Positions 15,958 through 24,407 of a stretch of 33,128 nt of DNA are shown piece by piece. Position 1 is the stretch's first letter. Every line of letters begins with the position of its first letter. The DNA comes from an uncultured bacterium (GTDB lineage Bacteria > Bacillota > Clostridia > Lachnospirales > Lachnospiraceae). The notes under the pieces are model-generated. The model made no database searches, was not told the DNA's origin, and saw nothing but the letters and a program-made list of their open reading frames with translations. The stretch is from contig CALZQA010000024.1 of the NCBI GenBank assembly GCA_945828315.1, positions 1 to 33,128 on the forward strand. The letters run 5' to 3'. Both the position numbers and the translations under genes were made by a program.

Positions 15958-17103
15958 TCAGGAAGGCTTTGATTCCGAGGGCTGTCTGTCTCCCCCACCG
16001 TTTGTCTTATCTCCACGATCTGCCCGATCCTTTCCACGGTCTTTATTCCGGTTTCTGTTGTGATGGTTGCGCTTCTGATTCTGCTCCCGGTTTTTATTTT
16101 CCCGGTCTTTATTATCCCGTTCTTTATTATGGTCTTTGCGCTCTTTTGACTCCCGGTTCTGATCCCGGCGGACATCTTTTGCTTCCCGCTCAGGCTTTGC
16201 TGCCGGTTTATTCTCAGCATCACCCAGATCCTCATCCGCAAGACCTTCCAGTTCCTCCAGCTCCTTGGCAGACAGCTTGACATTCTTCTTGCGGGGCCGG
16301 AACTTCAGCTCGTCCACATCATACTCATGAAGCTCTTTCTCATCATCTACTTCGATCAGCACCTTCACCTTCTGACGCAGCACATTGACACTCTGCACTT
16401 CGCCGGTCTGACCGGTGGCAGTTATGACAGAATCTCCCACACCCGGCAGGCGGCTATTCAGGTATTCGTATGTCTCTTCCTCATTTTTCAGGCAGCACAT
16501 CAATCTGCCACAGACACCTGAGATCTTTGTGGGATTCAATGACAGGTTCTGCTCCTTTGCCATCTTGATGGACACCGGAACAAAATCGGAAAGATAGGAA
16601 CAGCAGCAAAGCTCTCTGCCGCAGATTCCGATACCGCCCAGCATCTTTGTCTCATCTCTCACGCCGATCTGCCTCAGCTCGATACGGGTGCGGAACACGC
16701 TTGCCAGATCCTTTACCAGCTCACGGAAATCGATGCGCCCATCCGCCGTAAAGTAAAACAGCAATTTATTATTGTCAAAGGTATACTCCGCCTGTACAAG
16801 CTTCATCTCCAGTCCGTGCTTTGCGATCTTCTCCTGACAGGTTTTGTATGCGTTCTTTTCACGCTCCTTGTTTCTCTCTACCGTCTTGGTGTCTTCCTCA
16901 GTGGCAACACGGATCACCGGCTTTAAGGGCTGCACAACCTGGTCGTCAGCAACCTCTCTCGGCGCAATCAATACCGTTCCGTATTCGATTCCTCTGGCAG
17001 TCTCCACGATCGCGTGACTTCCTACCTCCATTTCAAAATCCTTCGGATCAAAATAATAGATCTTTCCGGCATTTCGAAAACGGATTCCAACTACTTTTAT
17101 CAT
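15958..17103 (-). CDS. ricT: RicT (YaaT) PSP1-domain protein with long charged tail
   Basis: A PSP1-domain protein that in B. subtilis forms the RicA-RicF-RicT (Y) complex, binds Fe-S clusters and controls RNase Y processing, sporulation and competence. The cluster cysteines are C161, C166, C167, C168, C198, C203 and C204, in GICGRELCCCSYLSDF and GVCGRLMCCLKNEE. The PSP1 core ends near residue 290. From about 297 to 381 there is a disordered tail of Lys, Arg, Asn, Asp and Glu that the shorter Bacillus protein (about 275 residues) lacks. AGGAGA precedes the ATG; the gap to holB is 1 bp. Confidence 0.93.
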   Translation of the reverse strand: MIKVVGIRFRNAGKIYYFDPKDFEMEVGSHAIVETARGIEYGTVLIAPREVADDQVVQPLKPVIRVATEEDTKTVERNKEREKNAYKTCQEKIAKHGLEMKLVQAEYTFDNNKLLFYFTADGRIDFRELVKDLASVFRTRIELRQIGVRDETKMLGGIGICGRELCCCSYLSDFVPVSIKMAKEQNLSLNPTKISGVCGRLMCCLKNEEETYEYLNSRLPGVGDSVITATGQTGEVQSVNVLRQKVKVLIEVDDEKELHEYDVDELKFRPRKKNVKLSAKELEELEGLADEDLGDAENKPAAKPEREAKDVRRDQNRESKERKDHNKERDNKDRENKNREQNQKRNHHNRNRNKDRGKDRADRGDKTNGGGDRQPSESKPS

Positions 17104-17104
17104 C

Positions 17105-18094
17105 TTAATTCTCCTTTAATGTCAACAACAGTAATTCGATCACAAGCTCAAAATTTACATTGGCGTCCAGACGCATCTTCGCTTTCTCCAGACCTTCCAG
17201 GATCAGCTCAATGCCATGATAAGAGCTGGTGTTTGCCTGTTTTTTGATCTCATAGACTTCATCCTTAAAGACAAGTCCGTTCACATCCGCTGTTGCTTTG
17301 TATAATAACACATCCCGATACCAGATCATCATGATATCGAAAAAGTCATTGATGTCCAATTTATACTCACTGACATGCTTCACTGCGCCGATCATCTCAG
17401 ACAGATCGATGTCCTTGACGCGCTTTAACAGCTGCAGCGCAGCATCCTTGATCTCATTAAAATGCGCAGAGGAAGCTAATGTCACCGCTTTTCCGACGAT
17501 TCCCTGTGAAAAATCAACACAGATGTCTGCCTGATAGTCCACAACACCGCATTTTTTCATGAGAAAATCCTTCAGTTTATCATCTGCCACCGGCTTTAGG
17601 TCCAGACGGATGCAGCGCGATAGGATCGTGGGCAAAAATGCATCCGCATTTGTGGTCAAAAGCAGGATCACACCGTATGCCGGCGGTTCCTCAATAGTCT
17701 TGAGCAGTGCATTCTGTGCCTGTACATTCATCTTTTCCGCTTCATCGACAATATAGATCTTATAAGGACTGCTGTAAGGCTTGACTGCAATATCCTGATT
17801 GATCTGCACACGGATATCATCCACACCAATCGTATTCGGCTTCTCATGCTGCACATAAATGATATCCGGATGATTATGGCTGATCGCCTGTCTGCAGGAA
17901 TGACACACACCACAGGGCTCTGTTCCCTGCTTTTCACACTGCAGAGCAGCTGCAAATGACTCCGCGATCATCCGCTTTCCGGACGACTCCGGCGCATTCA
18001 GGATATAGGCATGACTCACCTTACCCATGCGGATCGCATTCTGCAAATGCTCTATGATCTGTTCGTTTCCCAGTATATCTGAAAAAAATGCCAT
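17105..18094 (-). CDS. holB: DNA polymerase III subunit delta' (HolB)
   Basis: A 329-residue clamp-loader subunit. The AAA+ fold is visible: a degenerate P-loop APESSGKR (34-41), as expected for a delta' that does not hydrolyse ATP; zinc cysteines C53, C61, C64 and C67; IYIVDEAEKMNVQAQNALLK; TIEEPP; and the arginine-finger SRC motif (TILSRCIRL). It sits between yaaR and ricT exactly as in B. subtilis. Confidence 0.95.
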   Translation of the reverse strand: MAFFSDILGNEQIIEHLQNAIRMGKVSHAYILNAPESSGKRMIAESFAAALQCEKQGTEPCGVCHSCRQAISHNHPDIIYVQHEKPNTIGVDDIRVQINQDIAVKPYSSPYKIYIVDEAEKMNVQAQNALLKTIEEPPAYGVILLLTTNADAFLPTILSRCIRLDLKPVADDKLKDFLMKKCGVVDYQADICVDFSQGIVGKAVTLASSAHFNEIKDAALQLLKRVKDIDLSEMIGAVKHVSEYKLDINDFFDIMMIWYRDVLLYKATADVNGLVFKDEVYEIKKQANTSSYHGIELILEGLEKAKMRLDANVNFELVIELLLLTLKEN

Positions 18095-18104
18095 AAGTTC
18101 CTCC

Positions 18105-18548
18105 TTATGTTAAAATGTCCAGTAATAAACCTTCGATCTCACCGATGCGGCTTAAGATATCAATCTGGTTTTTTTCGTCCTCCACCAGCTCCTGTGCCAG
18201 TTCATCCAGATTTTCATCGATCAGACGGATGATCCCGTACACACGATGGCGCCCCCGGTGATCCAGAAAATTTTCTCTGGAAAACTTGTGGGAACGGTTC
18301 ACGATCTCATTCAGGAAATCCCTGATCAGGCCACGGTATCGTTTCATTTCACGGATATCCATATGTCTGGCGATCAACTTGCCCTGCAGATTGATATCCT
18401 TCAACATGTTATTGATCTTTGTCTGAAGATCCGCATCCTCGATGGCACTCGTCAACGTAAAACGAAAACTGTCGTCCGTCTGCTGTGTGCTGTTCGTCCG
18501 ATTGATCGAAGATAACGGTGTCGTCTCATTTACCTTGAAATTATCCAT
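18105..18548 (-). CDS. yaaR: YaaR family protein (DUF327)
   Basis: A 147-residue helical protein of the DUF327/YaaR family, whose function is unknown. Typical segments are the Ser/Thr-rich N-terminus, IARHMDIREMKRYRGLIRDF, NRSHKFSRENFLDHRGRHR and a final amphipathic helix. The gene lies between the guanylate-kinase-like gene and holB, a conserved position in Firmicutes. Confidence 0.9.
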   Translation of the reverse strand: MDNFKVNETTPLSSINRTNSTQQTDDSFRFTLTSAIEDADLQTKINNMLKDINLQGKLIARHMDIREMKRYRGLIRDFLNEIVNRSHKFSRENFLDHRGRHRVYGIIRLIDENLDELAQELVEDEKNQIDILSRIGEIEGLLLDILT

Positions 18549-18551
18549 ATC

Positions 18552-19145
18552 TCACCTGTTTTGTATTCCACGAATATAGGCAGTCACCTGCGCCACTGTC
18601 TCATCCAGTACGACATTCTGAAAAATCGGCTGTATGTGCGCGCGCTTCAGGTTTTCCGGAGAAAAATCCTCCTCGTCTGCCAGAAAACGCCGGCACATCT
18701 CCTTGTAACGCGGCTGTGCCTGGACTCGTTCCCTCTCCAGCGCCCGCTGCAGGCGCAGCCCGTCATCCACCTCCAGATAAACCGGAACCAGGCAGTCTGC
18801 CCCAAAATAATCTCTCAGCTTCACATACGCTTCCAGCGTATTGATCGTCAGGTAATCCCGATGGGCCACATCCAGCTTCTCATGCGCAACAGTAAAATAA
18901 TTCCAGATCCCGTGCGCCGTGTCATAGGAACGGTATTCGATGATCCGGCCGTCCGCCTGCAGCTGCTGAAATTGTTCATCTGTATAAAAATAATATTCCT
19001 CTCCGTCGCGCTCACCCTCGCGGATCGGGCGCGTCGTCCCGGTCACCAGCCGATATAATCCCAGCTGCGTGTCCTCCAGCAGCTTCCGGTAGACCGTATC
19101 TTTCCCGGAAGAACTTTTTCCCATGAGACAAAATATATAGCTCAT
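18552..19145 (-). CDS. Guanylate-kinase-family protein
   Basis: A 197-residue P-loop kinase. The P-loop is GKSSSGKDT (residues 9-17): the Ser/Thr after GK is replaced by Asp, with Thr next. The nucleotide-binding segment GTTRPIREGERDGEEYYF resembles guanylate kinase (TTRxxRxGExxGxxYxF). It occupies the place where B. subtilis has thymidylate kinase (tmk). Substrate is uncertain; it may not be the essential Gmk. First gene of the operon, with a good promoter. Confidence 0.8.
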   Translation of the reverse strand: MSYIFCLMGKSSSGKDTVYRKLLEDTQLGLYRLVTGTTRPIREGERDGEEYYFYTDEQFQQLQADGRIIEYRSYDTAHGIWNYFTVAHEKLDVAHRDYLTINTLEAYVKLRDYFGADCLVPVYLEVDDGLRLQRALERERVQAQPRYKEMCRRFLADEEDFSPENLKRAHIQPIFQNVVLDETVAQVTAYIRGIQNR

Positions 19146-19186
19146 CTTTTTCCTTTCTGACGCATTTTTTCCTTTAACCGTAAAGG

Positions 19187-19198
19187 AACTGAACAGTT
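19187..19198. promoter_or_regulatory. Short dyad near the transcription start
   Basis: AACTGAACAGTT, a palindrome with a 2-bp centre, lies a few bases downstream of the -10 of the guanylate-kinase-like operon. It may be an operator or chance. Confidence 0.25.
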
Positions 19199-19200
19199 AC

Positions 19201-19229
19201 AGTATACTCTAATCTTTCAGTCATTGCAA
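19201..19229 (-). promoter_or_regulatory. Promoter of the gmk-like/yaaR/holB/ricT/yabB/rsmI operon
   Basis: TTGCAA (19229-19224), 17-bp spacer, TATACT (19206-19201) on the minus strand. It abuts the stop codon of the upstream decarboxylase gene, so the operon can be expressed independently of it. Confidence 0.7.
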
Positions 19230-20636
19230 TTAGAATACCTCTATAAATTCCGCCCTCATATCATGCAGTCCCTCCGGCATCATCCCCCGCGCTTTCATCT
19301 CTCTCACATCTGACACAAAACCTGCATCGATGTGCTCCCCGGGAACAAGGATCGGAATCCCCGGCGGATAAAGATATACATACTCGCCACTGACTTTTCC
19401 CACAGATGCCTCCAGCGCCATCGTTTCGTGCACACGCTCCACCGCATCTGCGATCGGGCACACCTGCTGCCGTGGGCGATACATCCGGGCGACAAAACCC
19501 TGCTCCGGTGCCTGCTGCCTCAGCAGCGTGTCATCAATTTCAACCAGCGCAGCCGCCAGCCGTTCAAATCCTTCTTCCTCATCCATTAAGGAACAGAGCG
19601 CCGTCACATACTCTCCGGAGCACATCTCCAGCTGCAGATGATACTCCTCCAACAGTCGTTCATATAACTGTCTGCCGCTGATATTGCAATCTCTCGTACT
19701 GATCAGAATCTTCGACGGATCACGGGCAAAGGCCGTGGTTCTGTCAAAATCCTCCTCCCGGATCACGTGCAGATGTTGCAGCTTTCCGGACTTTTCATAA
19801 AACCGTCGCAGATTTTCTGCCAGCGCGGAAAAACGCGCCTCCCCCTCCGTCTGTAAAAACGGAACCAATCGGCTCATGCCCGCCATCAGCACGTAAGACG
19901 GTGAACTGCTCTCGTAGATATCGAGATATTCCTCCAGGACCTCTGCCCGTATACGGTCTGAGCACAGGTGTAAAACCGCGCTCTGTGTAAACGCCGGAAG
20001 CGTCTTGTGTACACTTTGGATCACAACATCCGCACCACAGCTGACAGCCGATTTAGGAAACACAGGATGAAAACCAAAATGCGCTCCGTGCGCTTCATCC
20101 ACAATGAGTGGTTTTCCATAACGGTGCGTGATGTTCGCGATCAACTCTATATCAGACACCACACCATCGTAAGTCGGGCTTGTGACATACACCGCCGCGA
20201 TCTCAGTGTCTTCCGCCAGCGCCCGCGCGATCTGTTCCGGCTCGATGGCCCCCTGAATATCAAAACTGCTGATCTGCGGATAAACATAACTTGCCTGCAG
20301 CTGCCGCAAAAACAATGCATGGTATGCCGCTTTATGAGAGTTGCGCGCCATGAGAAGCTTTCCGCCCCTCGGAACGGCAGCTGAGATGGCTGCCAGAATC
20401 CCGCAGGTACTGCCATTTACGAGAAAAAAACTCTGATCTGCACCTACATACCGGGCCAGACGCGCCTGTTCTTCCTTCAGGATTCCCTGAGCATGGTGCA
20501 AATTGTCAAAACCTTCCACCTCCGTGATGTCCAGATGATAGGCATCCGCGCCAAGATCCATCTGCCGTTTATGCCCCGGCATGTGAAAGGGATAAATATC
20601 TGACCGATCATATTCCTGTAATCGTTCCAATAACAT
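19230..20636 (-). CDS. Orn/Lys/Arg decarboxylase family PLP enzyme (YaaO-like)
   Basis: A 468-residue fold-I PLP enzyme. It begins with PFHMPGHKRQ (16-25), has the cofactor Asp in LIVDEAHGAHFGFH (D180) and the Schiff-base lysine K211 in IQSVHKTLPAFTQSA. The C-terminal Orn/Lys/Arg-decarboxylase domain includes YPPGIPILVPGEHID. Arginine (SpeA-like) or lysine are the likely substrates, for polyamine synthesis. Its Bacillus counterpart yaaO is at the same place before tmk-yaaQ-yaaR-holB. Its ATG directly abuts the stop of the AbiEii-like gene, and the GGGGAGG site is inside that gene. Confidence 0.9.
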   Translation of the reverse strand: MLLERLQEYDRSDIYPFHMPGHKRQMDLGADAYHLDITEVEGFDNLHHAQGILKEEQARLARYVGADQSFFLVNGSTCGILAAISAAVPRGGKLLMARNSHKAAYHALFLRQLQASYVYPQISSFDIQGAIEPEQIARALAEDTEIAAVYVTSPTYDGVVSDIELIANITHRYGKPLIVDEAHGAHFGFHPVFPKSAVSCGADVVIQSVHKTLPAFTQSAVLHLCSDRIRAEVLEEYLDIYESSSPSYVLMAGMSRLVPFLQTEGEARFSALAENLRRFYEKSGKLQHLHVIREEDFDRTTAFARDPSKILISTRDCNISGRQLYERLLEEYHLQLEMCSGEYVTALCSLMDEEEGFERLAAALVEIDDTLLRQQAPEQGFVARMYRPRQQVCPIADAVERVHETMALEASVGKVSGEYVYLYPPGIPILVPGEHIDAGFVSDVREMKARGMMPEGLHDMRAEFIEVF

Positions 20637-21536
20637 TTAATCCAAATACCTCCCCAGATCAGCGATCCAGCTTCCCAGATAGATCATTCCCTGCAGACCG
20701 GCTTCCCAGGGCGGCATGAGAAAACTCCAGAATCGCCCGTAAACATCCTCCCACTTCGGAGTTGTCTTCCCGATTTTTTTCAGATATGACTTCCATTTCT
20801 TAGCCATGTAGGGATAGGTCCGGTAGCACTCCATCTGTGCAAAGCGCACTTCATCCATAACAATCCCGTGTTCCCCGCAAAAGCGCTCCAGATCCCTCTG
20901 AAACTGTCTGCCCTCAAAATCCAGCATGCCAAGCGTCTCAAAGATCCGTTCATATACTGCCATATCCCCGATCAGCTCCAGCTTGATGAGTACTTCATAC
21001 AGATCATTAAAAAACAACTCCTGCGCGGGATAAACTGCGATCCGGCAGGTCTTATTGTTCTCCATCACAAGACGGACCGTGTATTCCCCGGCAGGATAGC
21101 CCAGGCTTTCCTCCTCAATCGGATCCAGCACCAGTTCCACCGGCATACGCATATCATCCAAAACAGCCATCAGCTCCACGATCAGCCTGCTGCCCTCTGT
21201 GCGCGACCGCCAGCTCCATTCTATATTTGTCTGAGTCTCCCATTTGATCGTATTTTTCAAAAAAGCCGCGAAGTCTGCCTTTCTAAAAACCTCTCCGGCC
21301 TGCTTGACATAAGCATAATACAACCGGTGACTGCCGCCTCTGTCAAAACCTGATAGCCCCAGCATACCCGGATTTTTCAGGAGCAGACGTTTTCCCCGCT
21401 CAGACTCTGAAAGCTCCACTGCCAACTGCTCCATCACATAACCGGCCAGCAATCGCTCCATCGGGATTGCAAGCTCTGTGCTCTTTTCCCGGATGGCAGC
21501 CTTTCCGATCAGATTCCTCTTTGGATTTTTTCCCAA
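20637..21536 (-). CDS. AbiEii-like nucleotidyltransferase toxin, degenerate motif
   Basis: A 299-residue protein. Its pairing with AbiEi, helical N-terminus (AIPMERLLAGYVMEQL), the block MPVELVLDPIEEESLGYPAG and the C-terminal FWSFLMPPWEAGL suggest the AbiEii/AbiGii toxin family, whose members transfer nucleotides to block translation. The usual LKGGT/S-type motif at the start of the catalytic core reads LLLKNPGML (51-59), and no clear DxD follows, so the enzyme may be inactive or altered. Translation starts at a TTG immediately after the AbiEi stop (zero gap). Family assignment rests on context as well as weak similarity. Confidence 0.6.
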   Translation of the reverse strand: MGKNPKRNLIGKAAIREKSTELAIPMERLLAGYVMEQLAVELSESERGKRLLLKNPGMLGLSGFDRGGSHRLYYAYVKQAGEVFRKADFAAFLKNTIKWETQTNIEWSWRSRTEGSRLIVELMAVLDDMRMPVELVLDPIEEESLGYPAGEYTVRLVMENNKTCRIAVYPAQELFFNDLYEVLIKLELIGDMAVYERIFETLGMLDFEGRQFQRDLERFCGEHGIVMDEVRFAQMECYRTYPYMAKKWKSYLKKIGKTTPKWEDVYGRFWSFLMPPWEAGLQGMIYLGSWIADLGRYLD

Positions 21537-22157
21537 TTATAGCCACACTCCAATCCGGTTTTGTACCTTATTTAAGACCTTACGCTCCTTTGCATAGCTC
21601 AAAAGCTTTGAAATATCCTTTACCGGCTCCGCAAGATAAGCGCGCAGCGCTTTTTTCATATCCTCTCTATCCAGACGATCCTCGTATTTCAGACAATCGC
21701 AGATCAGGCGCTCCCTGTCATAGATCTTCATGGTTCCTCCCCCAAACGCAGTCTGTGTCACGCCAAGAGAAAGTACCTTCGGCTCACTGTAATAGGGATG
21801 CACAAAAGGATAATTCAGGTGGAACCGGGATTTTGACGTATTCTTGTCCACAGCGATCTGATACTCTGCCGGCTTTGTGGGCAGATATCCATAAATATAA
21901 AGTGCGCTTTCCATTGTCAGCACACCGTCCTCACCAAATAAACGATAAACCATCTCATCCTCAGAAAGTTTTTGTTCCTGCAGGCTGTAATAACCGTTTT
22001 TTACACGCAAAAGTACACCCCAGTCCACAAAGCTCTGGATCCGGCGGTAATCCATACCCAGCGTATACAGCTCAGAAGTTTTTACCACACCGTCGTGTTT
22101 TTTCACAAGCTCCCGGATCGCTTCCTCATCCTTTTCCCATTTTTCCTCTCTCGTCAT
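21537..22157 (-). CDS. AbiEi-family antitoxin / transcriptional regulator
   Basis: A 206-residue protein of the type IV AbiEi family: an N-terminal winged helix (ELVKKHDGVVKTSELYTLGM, then RRIQSFVDWGVLLRVKNGYY) and an AbiEi C-terminal domain with ALYIYGYLPTKP, FGGGTMKIYDRERLICDCLK and a helical end. AbiEi proteins repress their own promoter and counter the toxin. AAAGGAC precedes the ATG. It has its own strong promoter and runs into the toxin and then the yaaO-like gene with no gaps. Confidence 0.82.
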   Translation of the reverse strand: MTREEKWEKDEEAIRELVKKHDGVVKTSELYTLGMDYRRIQSFVDWGVLLRVKNGYYSLQEQKLSEDEMVYRLFGEDGVLTMESALYIYGYLPTKPAEYQIAVDKNTSKSRFHLNYPFVHPYYSEPKVLSLGVTQTAFGGGTMKIYDRERLICDCLKYEDRLDREDMKKALRAYLAEPVKDISKLLSYAKERKVLNKVQNRIGVWL

Positions 22158-22226
22158 CAGTAACTGTCCTTTCTTTAAACATGCTTATTCTTTCCGCTCA
22201 ATGCATGTAATATTGGTTCTTTTTTT

Positions 22227-22255
22227 AGTATACGGTGAAAGATCATGTTTGTCAA
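22227..22255 (-). promoter_or_regulatory. Strong promoter of the AbiE-like pair
   Basis: A consensus TTGACA (22255-22250), 17-bp spacer and TATACT (22232-22227) on the minus strand. With no terminator before 20636, transcription likely continues into the decarboxylase gene. Confidence 0.75.
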
Positions 22256-22282
22256 CGATGTCGTTTTTAGAAGAACATCTAC

Positions 22283-22311
22283 TTGAAATTAAACTTAAAG
22301 TGTCCTATAAT
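22283..22311 (+). promoter_or_regulatory. Promoter of the ArgR-like regulator gene
   Basis: TTGAAA (22283-22288), 17-bp spacer and a perfect TATAAT (22306-22311). The leader to the start codon is about 55 nt. Confidence 0.75.
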
Positions 22312-22320
22312 CACTTTAAG
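22294..22320. promoter_or_regulatory. Perfect 9-bp dyad over the -10 box (operator)
   Basis: CTTAAAGTG (22294-22302), 9-bp spacer TCCTATAAT holding the -10, then CACTTTAAG (22312-22320). The position predicts repression by a dimeric DNA-binding protein, most simply the product of the gene downstream. Confidence 0.68.
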
Positions 22321-22373
22321 ACAAAAAATAAAGTCACGAAAGACATTTTGAACAAATTGTGCAGGAGGCACTC

Positions 22374-22880
22374 ATGGACAATACGATCAGAAAAAACCCT
22401 TCCCGCAAGGAATGCGAAAAAGCAATCCGCCGCATCCTCATTACAGAGATCTTAGAGAACGGGAAAAATAAACACTTTCGCATGGCAACGGACTTCATCA
22501 CCTATTTCGAGGCACTTTATCCACCGTCAGACAGTCTGACAAAACAGGTACAGCGCGCCGTAAAGGCGATGAATATGCCGAAGGATGAAGACGGTTACTT
22601 TATCATTGACCGCACACCGGAACAGGTTGCTCAGGATAAAGAGCTTCATGCATTGTTTGATCAGGCAAATGCCCGGGTGGAATCGTTGGACGACTGTCAG
22701 CAGCTTTTTCTCGCCCTTGACCCGGACTATCGTGATTATATCACCTATCGCATCTCGCATTCCGATACCCTGCAGGATAAATATGTGACGATTCAGGAAA
22801 CAAACAACGGACTGATCATCTACACCAGAGATAAAAAGAAGCTGGAGCAGGTGCTCCAGCGTCTCATGCTTCTCGGTTAA
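22374..22880 (+). CDS. Putative ArgR-like transcriptional regulator
   Basis: A 168-residue protein I do not recognise with certainty. Its layout recalls the arginine repressor: an N-terminal helical DNA-binding-sized region with SDSLTKQVQRAVKAMNM in the place of an HTH recognition segment, a linker, then a C-terminal alpha/beta domain with YVTIQETNNGLIIYTRDKKK-type strands and a final helix LEQVLQRLML, as in ArgR's oligomerisation domain. The ArgR arginine-binding residues are not evident. The ATG at 22374 has AGGAGG 5 bp upstream; the GTG at 22359 does not. The dyad over its promoter supports a DNA-binding role. Near the 3' end lies a perfect 8-bp hairpin (22841-22860). Confidence 0.55.
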   Translation: MDNTIRKNPSRKECEKAIRRILITEILENGKNKHFRMATDFITYFEALYPPSDSLTKQVQRAVKAMNMPKDEDGYFIIDRTPEQVAQDKELHALFDQANARVESLDDCQQLFLALDPDYRDYITYRISHSDTLQDKYVTIQETNNGLIIYTRDKKKLEQVLQRLMLLG

Positions 22881-22916
22881 CCTCATTGGCTGTTTCCATA
22901 CAGTTTCGGCAGAAGA

Positions 22917-24365
22917 TCAAAATCTCAATTTTTTGCTCTTTTTCACCCGTTTTCCGCGTCTGCGGCTCTTTCGCGTATCTCGGATCGTCTGATAACGATT
23001 GCGTTCGCTTCGCCGGCTTCTTATGCCGGCGATCTTCTGGCGGATAATATAGGAATGGGTTCCCAGCCAGTACAATAACAGGATCAGCACAACAAGAACT
23101 GCGATCGATCCAAGCGCTATCCCGATATTTTTTGCATTGATCTCAATATGAATACTGTGTGCATCCTTCTTATTCTGCTCCTCCGGCTCTGCAGGCGCCT
23201 CTTTGGAGATATCTTCTTCCTCAGCGTCCTCACGGATGCTTTCCGTAAATGCAAAACTGTCTGAGCCAATATCATTCATCCGCACATCCGCTTTTCCGAC
23301 CACGCGATCCGCAAAGGAATACACCAGCGTACCCAAAACATTCTCATCACTGCTCTCATACACGATCTTTGAAGTCAGATCCGAGAAGGAAGCACCGGCA
23401 GGAAGAACCACTGTGGCGTCTTCATCAATACTTGCAAATGACTGGGTATCCTCATCTGCCCGGGAGTCCGTCTCATATTCCGCCACACGCAGCAGCTTAA
23501 AATTCTCAAAACAATAATCGAACATCGTCCGCGTATCCGTATAATGGTACGGAGATTTCTCTCTCATCACAACACAGACAATGGGCATGTCCCCTTTTTG
23601 CGCATAGGAGACAAGCGTGTTGCCTGCTGCATTCGTGTATCCCGTCTTTCCACCTGTTGCATAATCGTACAGGTACTCATAATCCCCATGAAACGGATAG
23701 ACCATCTTGTGATGATTATGCAACGGTGTCGCATCCGCATGCTTATTTGTGGGTGGGATCGTATAAGACTCCGCTCCTGCGATCACACGGAATGTTTCAT
23801 TCTTATATGTCTCTGCAGAAATTAGTGCCATATCATGAGCGCTGGTCCAATGCTCCTCGTCAGGCAGACCGTTCGGATTGTTAAAATGCGTATTTGTACA
23901 GCCAAGCTCCTCCGCACGCTCATTCATCATTTTTGTGAAATTTTTCATTGTGCCGCCGACATGCTCACCGATCGCCCAGGCGCACTCATTTGCCGACTCC
24001 AGCATCATGCCGTAAAGGCATTCCTCCATCGTCATTTTCTCGCCAACATCACGGCTAATATGAGAAGTATCACCCTCATTGCCATACACGGCTGCTTCGG
24101 AAAAGGTAACAGTCTCGTCCAGTGAACAGTTTTCCAGCGCAAGAAGCGCTGTCATGATCTTTGTGATACTTGCCGGATAATTGACCTCATCCATATCACG
24201 CTCATAAAGGATCGTACCTGTCGTAATCTCCATCACACAGATCGACGGAGCCTCTACCTTTGGCATTTCCGGCCATTTTTCCTCCGCATGAACAGGGGTA
24301 ACAAAATTTATGAAACATATCATAACTGCCATCAGACAGCTAATTGTTGTTTTTATTTTTTTCAT
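22917..24365 (-). CDS. Serine-type D-Ala-D-Ala carboxypeptidase (PBP5/DacF family)
   Basis: A 482-residue low-molecular-weight penicillin-binding protein that trims peptidoglycan pentapeptides. There is a signal peptide at 1-27 (ending VHA|EEK). The active-site triad motifs are S66-I-T-K69, S124-A-N126 and K240-T-G242. The C-terminal region after about residue 300 is followed by an acidic linker, a membrane helix (about 413-440) and a very basic cytoplasmic tail (RSRRSERNRYQ and on). Most DacF/PBP5 proteins end in an amphipathic helix, so a true membrane span with a basic tail is a variant. GAGGAAA precedes the ATG. Confidence 0.93.
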   Translation of the reverse strand: MKKIKTTISCLMAVMICFINFVTPVHAEEKWPEMPKVEAPSICVMEITTGTILYERDMDEVNYPASITKIMTALLALENCSLDETVTFSEAAVYGNEGDTSHISRDVGEKMTMEECLYGMMLESANECAWAIGEHVGGTMKNFTKMMNERAEELGCTNTHFNNPNGLPDEEHWTSAHDMALISAETYKNETFRVIAGAESYTIPPTNKHADATPLHNHHKMVYPFHGDYEYLYDYATGGKTGYTNAAGNTLVSYAQKGDMPIVCVVMREKSPYHYTDTRTMFDYCFENFKLLRVAEYETDSRADEDTQSFASIDEDATVVLPAGASFSDLTSKIVYESSDENVLGTLVYSFADRVVGKADVRMNDIGSDSFAFTESIREDAEEEDISKEAPAEPEEQNKKDAHSIHIEINAKNIGIALGSIAVLVVLILLLYWLGTHSYIIRQKIAGIRSRRSERNRYQTIRDTRKSRRRGKRVKKSKKLRF

Positions 24366-24407
24366 GATTTCCTCATTTTTATCTTGATTTTAGTATTTTC
24401 CTATTTT

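Noticed and set aside
16000-16215. Tandem DNA repeat or CRISPR-like array
   Set aside because: The short imperfect repeats encode the charged tail of RicT and have no regular spacer length or conserved direct repeat.
15939-16283. N-terminal extension of the yabB frame
   Set aside because: This open stretch lies wholly inside the repetitive 3' end of ricT in another phase; its translation (Lys/Thr/Ile/Gly repeats) has no family match, and the methyltransferase core begins after it.
22841-22860. Intrinsic terminator in the end of the ArgR-like gene
   Set aside because: GCTGGAGC-AGGT-GCTCCAGC is a perfect hairpin but is within coding sequence and has no T-run.
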